64,000 nt of DNA from Cupriavidus phytohabitans (GTDB lineage: Bacteria; Pseudomonadota; Gammaproteobacteria; Burkholderiales; Burkholderiaceae). The notes below the pieces were generated by a model. The model made no database searches. It saw nothing but the letters and a program-made list of their open reading frames with translations, and had not been told where the DNA came from. Every line of letters starts with the position of its first letter. Position 1 is the first letter of the stretch. The stretch spans positions 62,001-126,000 of the forward strand of contig NZ_AUFE01000012.1 in assembly GCF_000426345.1 (NCBI RefSeq). Reading direction: 5' to 3'. The position numbers were made by a program, and so were the translations under genes. Shown here in pieces: positions 34,824 to 43,334 of this stretch.

Positions 34824-35591
34824 ATGCTGAATTTGACCGCCCTCACCAAGCGCTGGCAACGGCTGGCCAAGCTCGGGACATGCACTGCATGCGCCCTGGT
34901 GCTGGCCGCTTGTGCCACGCCCCCCGGGGGCGACAACGCGGACGTCGCCGATACGTCGAACGCGGTGCCTACGCGCGCCGCGAAGAACGCCGGCAAGGCC
35001 GCCCGCAACGAGGCGGACAAGAGCGCCCGCGCATCGTCCGAAGGCGGCAGCTGGAACCTGTTCGGCTACGACGCGGACGAAGGCCGCAGCGGCAGTTCGC
35101 TTGACGGCCTGCGCGCAGACATCGGCACGTTCGAGCAGCGCGGCGTCGCATCCTGGTACGGCAAGGGCTTCCATGGCCGCAAGACCGCCAATGGCGAGCG
35201 CTTCGACATGCGCGCGATGACCGCCGCCCATCCTTCGCTGCCGCTCGACAGCTGGGTGCTGGTGCGCAACCTGCGCAACAACAAGGTCGCGGTGCTGCGT
35301 ATCAACGACCGCGGTCCGTACCACGGCAACCGCGTGCTGGACGTGTCCTACGGCGCCGCGCGCCGGCTTGGCTTCGTCGAGCGCGGCGCGGTCAACGTCG
35401 AGATCCGCCGGCTGACGCGCACCGAAGTCGCGGCGCTGGGCCCGCAGTTCGATGCCGGCGGCACCGAGGCCGGCGATGGCACCGGTGACGACGATGTGTC
35501 CGTGCCCGAACTCGCCAACTCGCTGGCGCCCGCCAAGGCGCGCAAGGCAACCAAGGCCAGCGGCAAGGCGGTCAAGCGCAAGCGCCGCTGA
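34824..35591 (+). CDS. rlpA: RlpA-family septal ring lytic transglycosylase, lipoprotein
   Basis: 255 residues. A lipoprotein signal ends in LVLAAC with the lipidated Cys30. A disordered Ala/Asp-rich linker leads to the double-psi beta-barrel: GVASWYGKGFHGRKTANGER, TAAHPSLPLDSWVLVRNL and RINDRGPYHGNRVLDVSY, with the catalytic Glu, His and Asp residues. There is no SPOR domain; the C-terminus is a Lys/Ala-rich tail instead. It should cleave denuded peptidoglycan strands at the outer-membrane face. No Shine-Dalgarno is visible before the ATG. Confidence 0.9.
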   Translation: MLNLTALTKRWQRLAKLGTCTACALVLAACATPPGGDNADVADTSNAVPTRAAKNAGKAARNEADKSARASSEGGSWNLFGYDADEGRSGSSLDGLRADIGTFEQRGVASWYGKGFHGRKTANGERFDMRAMTAAHPSLPLDSWVLVRNLRNNKVAVLRINDRGPYHGNRVLDVSYGAARRLGFVERGAVNVEIRRLTRTEVAALGPQFDAGGTEAGDGTGDDDVSVPELANSLAPAKARKATKASGKAVKRKRR

Positions 35592-35679
35592 GACCGGCAG
35601 CGCCCGATGCATGCCACCGCGCGCTGACACCTCTCCGTTACTTTCCCCGCATCACCCCGGCGTCGTCGCCCGGGCGGCT

Positions 35680-36588
35680 TCAGTCTCCGCTATCGCCGGA
35701 TCGTTGCGCCAGCGCCAGCTGGTAGAGCGCGCCGGTGTTCGCACCGGTGATCGCGGCCGCCAGCTTGGCGGCGCGCTTGGCCGGCAGTTCCGCCAGCAGC
35801 AGCCCCAGCACGCGCTGCGCCTCGGCATCGGGCGCACCGTCCGCGGCCGCATCGCCGCCGGCGCCTTCCACCACCAGCACGAATTCCCCCTTGGCCCGGT
35901 TCGGGTCGGCCGCCAGCCATGCCGGTGCCTGCGCCGCGGTCACCACCGCGATGTCCTCGAACAGCTTGGTCAATTCGCGCCCGATCAGCAGCCGGCGCTC
36001 GGCCGGCAGCCCGGCGGCGAGCGCGGCCAGCGTGTCGGCAATGCGGTGCGGCGCCTCATAGCAGACCCAGGCATGGTCCAGCGCGGCGAGCCGCGCGATA
36101 GCCTCGCCACGCACCTTGGGTTTGCTCGGCAGGAAGCCGACGAAGGTGAAACGGCCTTCGCCGGTATCGAGCATGTCGCCCGCCACCGACAACGCGGCCA
36201 CCGCGGCGCTGGGGCCGGGCAGGGGCACCACCGGGTGGCCGGCAGCGCGCACCGCCTCGACCAGCCGCGCGCCCGGATCCGATATGCCCGGCGTGCCGGC
36301 GTCCGAGACATAGGCGATACGCTCCCCCGCGGCCAGCCGCGCGGCGATACGGCCGGCAGCCTCGCGCTCGTTGTGCTCGTGCACGGCCACCAGCGGCCGC
36401 TGCAGGCCCACGCGCGACAGCAGCTGGGCCGTATTGCGGGTGTCTTCGCAGGCCACCGCGTCGGCCAGGCCGAGCACATGCAGCGCCCGCAGCGACAGGT
36501 CCGCGACATTGCCGATGGGCGTGGCCACGACATACAGCGTGCCGCCCGGGTACGACTGGCTGGCCGCCAGCGAGATCCAGTCACTCAT
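35680..36588 (-). CDS. rsmI: 16S rRNA (cytidine1402-2'-O)-methyltransferase
   Basis: 302 residues. GTLYVVATPIGNVADLSLRAL, CEDTRNTAQLL, VSDAGTPGISDPGARLV and PLPGPSAAVAALSVAG are the signatures of the RsmI branch of the tetrapyrrole-methylase fold. It methylates C1402 of 16S rRNA using SAM and tunes P-site decoding. It is divergent from yraN, with 15 bases between starts, as in many proteobacteria. Confidence 0.95.
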   Translation of the reverse strand: MSDWISLAASQSYPGGTLYVVATPIGNVADLSLRALHVLGLADAVACEDTRNTAQLLSRVGLQRPLVAVHEHNEREAAGRIAARLAAGERIAYVSDAGTPGISDPGARLVEAVRAAGHPVVPLPGPSAAVAALSVAGDMLDTGEGRFTFVGFLPSKPKVRGEAIARLAALDHAWVCYEAPHRIADTLAALAAGLPAERRLLIGRELTKLFEDIAVVTAAQAPAWLAADPNRAKGEFVLVVEGAGGDAAADGAPDAEAQRVLGLLLAELPAKRAAKLAAAITGANTGALYQLALAQRSGDSGD

Positions 36589-36603
36589 TGAGAACTTCCG
36601 TCG

Positions 36604-36999
36604 ATGCCATCATTCAAATCCACCACGCAGCCGAGCGACGCGCAGGCGCGCGGGATGCGGGCGGAGGACCGGGCGCTGGCGCACCTGCGGCGCCAGGGCC
36701 TGCAGCCCGTGGTCCGCAATTATCGCTGCAAAGGCGGCGAGATCGACCTGGTGATGCGCGCGCCGGACGGCACGCTGGTGTTCGTGGAGGTGCGCCAGCG
36801 CAGCGGACGCGGTTTCGGCGGCGCTGCCGCCAGCGTCACGCCGGCCAAGCAGCGCCGCGTGCTGCTGGCCGCGGCCCACTACCTCGCCACGCTGGCGCAG
36901 CTGCCGCCATGCCGCTTCGACGTGGTGGCGCTGGAGCCGGGGCGTCTGGAGTGGTTGCAGCACGCGTTCGACCTGGATGCCGCAGCGGCTGGTTCATAA
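36604..36999 (+). CDS. yraN: YraN family (UPF0102) nuclease-fold protein
   Basis: 131 residues. NYRCKGGEIDLVMRAPDGTLVFVEVRQRSG carries the GEIDLV and E-x-R/K residues of the Holliday-junction-resolvase-like fold. The usual VEVK is VEVR here. Biochemical function is unproven in the family. It starts the yraN-diaA-dolP run. Confidence 0.9.
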   Translation: MPSFKSTTQPSDAQARGMRAEDRALAHLRRQGLQPVVRNYRCKGGEIDLVMRAPDGTLVFVEVRQRSGRGFGGAAASVTPAKQRRVLLAAAHYLATLAQLPPCRFDVVALEPGRLEWLQHAFDLDAAAAGS

Positions 37000-37028
37000 T
37001 GCGCGCTGGCGCGCAAGGTGGCGCGTAA

Positions 37029-37640
<612 letters not shown>

Positions 37641-37695
37641 GCCCGCAATCGTCCCGCACTCCCCATTCCCAACATCCAGCCACAGCAAGGACCGC

Positions 37696-38535
37696 ATGAC
37701 GAACCTGCCCACTACGCCTGAAACCCGGACCGGCGCCGCCGGCACCGGCCGCATCCTTCGCGCCACGCTGACCGCCGCGGCGGTGCTGGTTTCCGCCACC
37801 CAGCTGGCCGGCTGCTTTCCCGTGATCGCCGGCGCCGTGGGCACCGGCGTGACCATGGCTACCGACCGCCGTCCGGCCGCCACCCAGACCGTCGACCGCG
37901 GCCTGCAGATGGAAGCGGAGAGCACCATCAACTCGCGCTACAGCGGCCAGGCCCGCGTCAACGTGACCGTGTTCAACCGCAAGGTGCTGCTCACGGGCGA
38001 GGCCAGCAATGACAGCGTCAAGCAGCAGGTCGAGCAATATGTGCGCGGCCTGCAGAATGCGCGCGTGGTGATCAACGAGCTTGAGGTGGTCAATTCGCCC
38101 GGCTTCATGACGCAGAGCCAGGACGCGTACCTGACCAGCAAGGTCAAGACTCTGCTGATGACAGCCGACGGCGTGCCGTCGAACTCGATCAAGATCACCA
38201 CCGAGAAAAGCGTGGTCTACATGCTCGGCGTGGTCACCCAGCAGGAAGGCGACCGCGCCACCGACGTGGCGCGCAATGCCTCCGGCGTGACCAAGGTGGT
38301 CAAGGCGTTCGACTACGTCAACGACACCGAGCGCGCGCGCCTGGATGCGGCCTCGACGGCGCAGAACCCGTCGATCGACGGCAACATCGGCACGCCGGCG
38401 CCGGTGCAGTCGGTGCCGGGCGTGGGCGGTCCGGTCGATGCGCCGGCCAGCACGCCAAGCCAGGCGACTACCAGCCCGGTGAGCTCGCCGGCTGCCTCGC
38501 CGGTTGCCCTGCCGCCGGGCCGGAACCTGCCCTGA
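37696..38535 (+). CDS. dolP: BON-domain outer-membrane lipoprotein, DolP (YraP) type
   Basis: 279 residues. The lipobox is LAGC with Cys40 after an unusually long N-terminal region. Two BON domains follow: about 68-135 (STINSRYSGQARVNVTVFNRKVLLTGEA) and 145-215 (SKVKTLLMTADGVPSNSIKITTEKSVVYMLG). The C-terminal 60 residues are a Pro/Ser/Ala-rich tail absent from E. coli DolP. It keeps outer-membrane integrity. A terminator follows 25 bases after the stop, closing the yraN-diaA-dolP unit. Confidence 0.9.
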   Translation: MTNLPTTPETRTGAAGTGRILRATLTAAAVLVSATQLAGCFPVIAGAVGTGVTMATDRRPAATQTVDRGLQMEAESTINSRYSGQARVNVTVFNRKVLLTGEASNDSVKQQVEQYVRGLQNARVVINELEVVNSPGFMTQSQDAYLTSKVKTLLMTADGVPSNSIKITTEKSVVYMLGVVTQQEGDRATDVARNASGVTKVVKAFDYVNDTERARLDAASTAQNPSIDGNIGTPAPVQSVPGVGGPVDAPASTPSQATTSPVSSPAASPVALPPGRNLP

Positions 38536-38559
38536 GCGGGCTCGCTCGCCGACGCGCCA

Positions 38560-38588
38560 CGGCGCCCGCGCATGCGGGCGCCGTTTTT
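38560..38588 (+). terminator. Intrinsic terminator after dolP
   Basis: CGGCGCCCGC / GCGGGCGCCG, a 10-bp perfect stem with a GCAT loop, followed by TTTTT. Confidence 0.9.
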
Positions 38589-38696
38589 CCATCTGCGGTT
38601 TTCACTGCACACCGTCCGCACACGACGTGATACGGTTGCCACGCCCGCAGGCATCTTGCCGATGCCGGCGCCCGGCACCCCACACGGAGCGAGACC

Positions 38697-39044
38697 ATGA
38701 CAACCATCCCCCGGCCCGCTGTGTTCGTGCGGCTGGCACTGCTGGCCTCGGCGCTTTGCGGCGCCCAGCCCGCGCTGTCGGCCGAGCCCGCGGCCTCCGC
38801 CCCGGCGGCCCAGCATGTGCGCGCCCATGCCTCTGCCTGCACCAGCTGTCACGGCCCATCCGGCCGAGCGCCCGAAGGCAGCACCATTGCGTCGCTGGCA
38901 GGGCGCCAGCAGGCCGAACTGCTGGCGCAGTTGCAGGCGTTCCGTTCCGGAACGCGCCCGGCCACGGTGATGCACCAGATCGCCAGGGGCTACACCGACG
39001 AACAGCTCGCCGCGATCGCGGCATGGTTCGCCAACGTGCGTTGA
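38697..39044 (+). CDS. fccA: Cytochrome c subunit of flavocytochrome c sulfide dehydrogenase
   Basis: 115 residues. A cleavable signal peptide (ending about ALSA) precedes one heme site CTSCH at residues 48-52. The rest resembles class I cytochromes of the c553/FccA kind (GRQQAELLAQLQAFRSGTRP). It accepts electrons from the neighbouring FccB flavoprotein in the periplasm. Only 14 bases separate it from fccB. The gene is also called soxE in some Sox clusters. Confidence 0.85.
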   Translation: MTTIPRPAVFVRLALLASALCGAQPALSAEPAASAPAAQHVRAHASACTSCHGPSGRAPEGSTIASLAGRQQAELLAQLQAFRSGTRPATVMHQIARGYTDEQLAAIAAWFANVR

Positions 39045-39058
39045 GGGGGGAAAACGCC

Positions 39059-40324
39059 ATGCAACGACGACATTTCCTGGGCGCCGCCGGCGCCACGGTG
39101 CTGGGCTCGATGGGCGTGCGCGCGGCGAGGGCCGCGGCGCCGGCCAGGGTGGTGGTGATCGGCGGCGGTTACGGCGGCGCCACCGCCGCGCGCTACCTGC
39201 GCGAGTGGAGCGGCAACGCCATCGAAGTCACGCTGGTCGAACCCAATCCTGCGTTCATTTCCTGCCCGTTGTCCAACCTGGTGATCGGCGGCAGCCGGCA
39301 GATGGCCGAGATCACGCTGCCGTACGACCAGCTGGTGCGCCGCCACGGCGTCAAGCTGGTGCGCGACACCGCCGCCGCCATCGATCCCGGCAAGCGCACG
39401 GTGCGGCTGGCCGGCGGCGGCACGCTGCGCTACGACCGGCTGCTGCTGTCGCCTGGCATCGACCTGATGAGCGACGCGCTGCCCGGCCTGAAGCGGCCCG
39501 GCGGCGACCAGGTGCTGCACGCCTGGAAGGCCGGCCCGCAGACCGTGGCGCTGCGCCGCCAGCTGGAGGCGATGCCCGACGGCGGCACCTACGCCATCAC
39601 CATCCCCACGGCGCCGTACCGCTGCCCGCCCGGCCCGTACGAGCGTGTTTGCCAGGTTGCGCACTATTTCAAGCAGCACAAGCCGCGCAGCAAGGTGCTG
39701 GTCCTGGACGCCAACCCGGACATCACCTCCAAGGCCGGACTGTTCCGCAAGGTATGGGCGGGGCATTACGCCGGCATGGTCGAGTACCGGCCACAGTACA
39801 ACACGGTCGATGTCGACCCGGCCACGCGCACGCTCAAGTTCGAGGTGCAGGAGGATGTGCGCGCGGACGTGATCAACGTGCTGCCGCCGCAGCGCGCGGG
39901 CGCGATCGCGGTGGCGACCGGACTGGCCACGGCCAACGCCAAGTGGTGCGAGATCGATTTCGTCACCTTCGAGTCGCGCGCGGCGCCCGATATCCATGTG
40001 ATCGGCGACGCCATCCAGATCGCGCCGCTGATGCCCAAGTCCGGCCATATGGCCAACCAGCATGGCAAGGTGGCGGCAGCGGCGATCGTCGCGCTGCTAT
40101 CGGGCCGCGCGCCGGACCCGCAGCCGCTCTATAACAACACCTGCTACAGCTTCACCTCGGACCGCGAGGCGGTGCATGTGGCGAGCGTGCACCGCTACGA
40201 TGCCGCCCAGAAGACCATGCTGACCGTGCCGGGCTCGGGTGGGTTGTCGGACGCGCCCACTACGCTGGAGGGGGTGTACGCGCTGTCGTGGGCCAAGGGC
40301 ATCTGGTCGGAGATGCTGGGATAG
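39059..40324 (+). CDS. fccB: Flavocytochrome c sulfide dehydrogenase, flavoprotein subunit
   Basis: 421 residues from the ATG at 39059. It has a Tat signal (QRRHFLGAAGATVLG), the FAD-binding stretch VVVIGGGYGGATAARYL, and FISCPLSNLVIGG with the Cys that in Allochromatium FccB binds FAD covalently. A second FAD stretch is PDIHVIGDAIQ, and the C-terminal FCSD domain (YNNTCYSFTSDREAVHVA) is present with a Cys for the redox disulfide. It oxidises sulfide to polysulfide or sulfur in the periplasm. Also named soxF in sox clusters. Confidence 0.92.
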   Translation: MQRRHFLGAAGATVLGSMGVRAARAAAPARVVVIGGGYGGATAARYLREWSGNAIEVTLVEPNPAFISCPLSNLVIGGSRQMAEITLPYDQLVRRHGVKLVRDTAAAIDPGKRTVRLAGGGTLRYDRLLLSPGIDLMSDALPGLKRPGGDQVLHAWKAGPQTVALRRQLEAMPDGGTYAITIPTAPYRCPPGPYERVCQVAHYFKQHKPRSKVLVLDANPDITSKAGLFRKVWAGHYAGMVEYRPQYNTVDVDPATRTLKFEVQEDVRADVINVLPPQRAGAIAVATGLATANAKWCEIDFVTFESRAAPDIHVIGDAIQIAPLMPKSGHMANQHGKVAAAAIVALLSGRAPDPQPLYNNTCYSFTSDREAVHVASVHRYDAAQKTMLTVPGSGGLSDAPTTLEGVYALSWAKGIWSEMLG

Positions 40325-40467
40325 GGCATCGGCGGCACAGGCAGTTCGGGGCACTGCCAGGAGCGCCCCATGACAAAACCGCAAGAACGTGCAATGCCGG
40401 GAGCGGGGCGGCTGGTAGGCTGGGGGTTTGATCGCAACTCCCCATCGCCATTACGCCTGCCCCCGCC

Positions 40468-41397
40468 ATGCAAGCCAGAGACCGTCTCCTCGCCCTCGCC
40501 ATCGTCTGCGTCTGGGGTGTCAACTTCGTCGTCATCAAGGTAGGGCTGGCGGGCGTGCCGCCGATGCTGCTCGGCGCGCTCCGTTTCCTGCTGGTGGTCT
40601 TCCCCGCCATCTTCTTCGTGCCGCGCCCGCGCGTGCCGTGGCGCCTGCTGCTGGCGTACGGCGTGACCATCAGCCTGGGCCAGTTCGCCTTCCTGTTCTA
40701 CGCGATGGCGGTCGGCATGCCGGCCGGGCTGGCTTCGCTGGTGCTCCAGTCGCAGGCGTTCTTCACGCTGGCGATCGCCGCGCTGTGGCTGGGCGAGCCG
40801 GTGCGCTGGCACAACATCGCCGGCATGGCGGTGGCCGCGGCCGGGCTGGCGCTGATCGGCTCGGGTGCCGCCGCCAGCGCCGGCGGCATGAGCGTGGCCG
40901 GCTTCGTGCTGACGCTGTGCGCGGCGTTCTGCTGGGCCAGCGGCAATATCGTCAGCAAGAAGATCGGGCCGGTCGACCTGCTGGGCCTGGTGATCTGGGG
41001 CGCGCTGGTGCCGATCGTGCCGTTCGCGCTGCTGTCGCTGTGGGTGGAGGGGCCGGCCCGCATCGTGCAGAGCGTCACGCATGTGTCGGCCATGGGCATG
41101 TTCGCCGTGGCGTATCTGGCCTTTGCCGCCACCGTGTTCGGCTACACCATGTGGGGCCGGCTGCTGACGCGCTATCCCGCCAGCCAGGTGGCGCCGCTGA
41201 CGCTGCTGGTGCCGGTGGTAGGGCTGGTGTCGGCGCATGTGCTGCTGGGCGAGCACCTGTCGCCGGCACAATGGGCGGGCGCGGCGGTGGTGATGGCCGG
41301 CCTGCTGCTCAATGTGTTCGGCCAGCGCTTGTGGGTGGGCAGGGCGCTGATGCGCAGACAGGCAACCAGCAGGGGCGCCGCCGCTGGCAAACCATGA
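40468..41397 (+). CDS. EamA/DMT-family transporter, cysteine/O-acetylserine exporter-like
   Basis: 309 residues with ten predicted membrane helices in two EamA repeats. Features such as CVWGVNFVVIKVGLAGVPPMLLGALRF, AALWLGEPVRWHNIAGM and AAFCWASGNIVSKKIG resemble the O-acetylserine/cysteine exporter EamA. Placed between fccB and the ArsR regulator inside the sulfur-oxidation region, it may export cysteine or another sulfur metabolite; that role is inference. Confidence 0.85.
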   Translation: MQARDRLLALAIVCVWGVNFVVIKVGLAGVPPMLLGALRFLLVVFPAIFFVPRPRVPWRLLLAYGVTISLGQFAFLFYAMAVGMPAGLASLVLQSQAFFTLAIAALWLGEPVRWHNIAGMAVAAAGLALIGSGAAASAGGMSVAGFVLTLCAAFCWASGNIVSKKIGPVDLLGLVIWGALVPIVPFALLSLWVEGPARIVQSVTHVSAMGMFAVAYLAFAATVFGYTMWGRLLTRYPASQVAPLTLLVPVVGLVSAHVLLGEHLSPAQWAGAAVVMAGLLLNVFGQRLWVGRALMRRQATSRGAAAGKP

Positions 41398-41457
41398 TTG
41401 GTGCCGGGCAGCCATGCCGGGCACAATCATGCTGTTCTGCATCATTGGGTAAACACT

Positions 41458-41477
41458 ATATGCGCACTCACGCATAT
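41458..41477. promoter_or_regulatory. Palindromic operator candidate at the start of the SoxR-like gene
   Basis: ATATGCG and CGCATAT form a perfect 7-bp inverted repeat with a six-base spacer. It overlaps the first possible ATG (41460) but lies in the leader if translation starts at the ATG at 41496. ArsR-family regulators bind such AT-flanked dyads, so this is probably the autoregulatory site. Confidence 0.55.
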
Positions 41478-41876
41478 ACGAATATATTGGACGGCATGGA
41501 AGAGCTGGATCGCGTATTCGAGAAGGTGTCGGGCTACTTCAGCCTGCTGGCGGAGCCAACGCGGCTGAAGATCCTGCACGCCTTGTGCGATGGCGAGAAG
41601 CCGGTCAGCACGGTGGTCGAGACGGTGGGTTCGTCGCAGACCAACGTGTCGCGGCATCTCAACGCGATGTACCGCTCGGGCGTGCTGTCGCGCCGCAAGG
41701 AAGCCAACCTGGTCTTCTACGCGATTGCGGACGAAAGCGTGATCGAGCTGTGCCGCACCGTGTGCGTGCAGGTGGCCAGCCGGCTGGAGGACAACGCTCT
41801 GGCCTCCGGGGCGGTCGACCGCTTCATGGCGCAGCCCGAGGCAACGCCCGCGCGCAGGCGCCGGGCAGCAGGCTGA
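41460..41876 (+). CDS. soxR: ArsR-family transcriptional regulator of sulfur oxidation, SoxR-like
   Basis: 138 residues from the ATG at 41460, or 126 from the ATG at 41496 which gives a more usual family N-terminus (MEELDRVFEKVSGYF). The winged helix reads LLAEPTRLKILHALCDGEKPVSTVVETVGSSQTNVSRHLNAM. Cys43 (ALCDG) together with Cys98/Cys102 (ELCRTVC) stands where SqrR/BigR-type persulfide sensors have their cysteine pair, so it probably senses reactive sulfur species and derepresses the sox genes. It is 108 bases upstream of soxC. Confidence 0.85.
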   Translation: MRTHAYTNILDGMEELDRVFEKVSGYFSLLAEPTRLKILHALCDGEKPVSTVVETVGSSQTNVSRHLNAMYRSGVLSRRKEANLVFYAIADESVIELCRTVCVQVASRLEDNALASGAVDRFMAQPEATPARRRRAAG

Positions 41877-41984
41877 ACGCGATCCGGCTCTTCCGGCCCA
41901 TCGATCGCTGTCGCGCGAGGCGCGCGGCGGCACGAATAAAAGGCGGCGCGGCCCCACGGACGCAAGCTGCCGGAGGAGACGGCA

Positions 41985-43334
41985 TTGCAGGAACGGAACC
42001 GGCCCGGGCGCATCGTGCCCGCGCCCGAGCACTTCGTCAGCGCATCGCTGCAGCAGGACATCGGCCGGCACGGCCTGGACGCGCCGCGGCGGGATTTCCT
42101 GCGCAAGAGCTTCCTCGGCGCCGCGGCAGGCATCACCGCCGCCACGGCCGGCCGGCACGCGCTGGCGGCGGACGGCGATCCCGCCATCCTGGAGCCCCAG
42201 CCCTGGGCCACTTCGCTCGGCCAGTCGGTCGCGGCCCGGCCCTATGGCCAGCCCTCGGTCCATGAGAAAAACCTGACCCGGCGCGAGTCGCCGGGCCTGA
42301 CGCGCGTAGCGGCGGCGTCGGTCGCGTTCGCGCCGCTGCAGGGTTTCTTCGGCATCATCACCCCCAACGGCCTGCATTTCGAGCGCCACCACCAGGGCTG
42401 GCACGATATCGACCCGGCCCGCCACCGCCTGATGATCAACGGCCTGGTGCGCGCGCCGCGCGTCTACACCATGGACGACCTGATGCGCCTGCCGGCGGTA
42501 TCGCGCATGCATTTCATCGAGTGCGGCGCCAATACGGGCATGGAGTGGGGCAACGTCGCCGTGCCGACGGTGCAGTACTCGCACGGCATGCTGTCGTGCT
42601 GCGAGTTCACCGGCGTGCCGCTCAGGGTACTGCTGGATGATGCCGGCGCCGACCTGCGCCGCGGCCGCTACCTGCTGGCAGAGGGCGGCGACGGCTCGTC
42701 GATGACCCGCACCATCCCGATGGAGCTGGCCGACGAGATCATCGTCGCCTGGGGCATGAACGGCGAGATGCTGCGCCCCGAGAACGGCTACCCGCTTCGG
42801 CTGGTCGTGCCGGGCGTGCAGGGCGTGTCGTGGGTCAAGTGGCTGCGCCGGCTTGAACTCGGCGACCGGCCGTGGAACGCCAAGGACGAGACCATCCATT
42901 ACGTGGACATGATGCCGGACGGCAAGCTGCGCCAGTACACCTCGATCCAGGAGTGCAAGTCAGTGATCACCACGCCGTCGGGCGGCCAGCAGCTGGTGGG
43001 CAAGGGGTTCTACAACATCAGCGGGCTGGCATGGTCGGGGCGCGGGCGCATTACGCGGGTCGATGTCTCGGCCGACGGCGGCCGCAACTGGCGCACCGCG
43101 CGGCTGGAATCGCCGGTGCTGTCGAAGTGCCTGACGCGCTTCAACCTGGACTGGGTCTGGGACGGCGGTCCCGCGATCCTGCAGAGCCGCGCCATCGACG
43201 AGACCGGCTACGTGCAGCCGAAGATGGCCCAGTTGCGCGCCGTGCGCGGCACGCGCTCGATCTATCACAACAACGCGATCCAGAGCTGGCAGGTGGCAGC
43301 GGGCGGGGAGGTGTCCAATGTCCACGTGGGCTGA
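41985..43334 (+). CDS. soxC: Sulfane dehydrogenase molybdenum subunit SoxC
   Basis: 449 residues from a TTG start, chosen because GGAGGAG stands six bases upstream and no ATG fits. A Tat signal (RRDFLRKSFLGAAAG, near 36-50) directs export of the folded protein. The molybdenum domain has FIECGANTGMEW with the ligand Cys180, and the Mo-cofactor dimerisation domain follows. SoxCD oxidises the SoxY-bound sulfane sulfur by six electrons. It overlaps soxD by 17 bases. Confidence 0.93.
   Translation: MQERNRPGRIVPAPEHFVSASLQQDIGRHGLDAPRRDFLRKSFLGAAAGITAATAGRHALAADGDPAILEPQPWATSLGQSVAARPYGQPSVHEKNLTRRESPGLTRVAAASVAFAPLQGFFGIITPNGLHFERHHQGWHDIDPARHRLMINGLVRAPRVYTMDDLMRLPAVSRMHFIECGANTGMEWGNVAVPTVQYSHGMLSCCEFTGVPLRVLLDDAGADLRRGRYLLAEGGDGSSMTRTIPMELADEIIVAWGMNGEMLRPENGYPLRLVVPGVQGVSWVKWLRRLELGDRPWNAKDETIHYVDMMPDGKLRQYTSIQECKSVITTPSGGQQLVGKGFYNISGLAWSGRGRITRVDVSADGGRNWRTARLESPVLSKCLTRFNLDWVWDGGPAILQSRAIDETGYVQPKMAQLRAVRGTRSIYHNNAIQSWQVAAGGEVSNVHVG

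Noticed and set aside
41392-41430. Stem-like repeat around the stop of the EamA gene (ATGATTG / CAATCAT with a doubled TGCCGGGCA)
   Set aside because: The arms pair only with a one-base slip and no T tract follows, so terminator or operator status is not supported.
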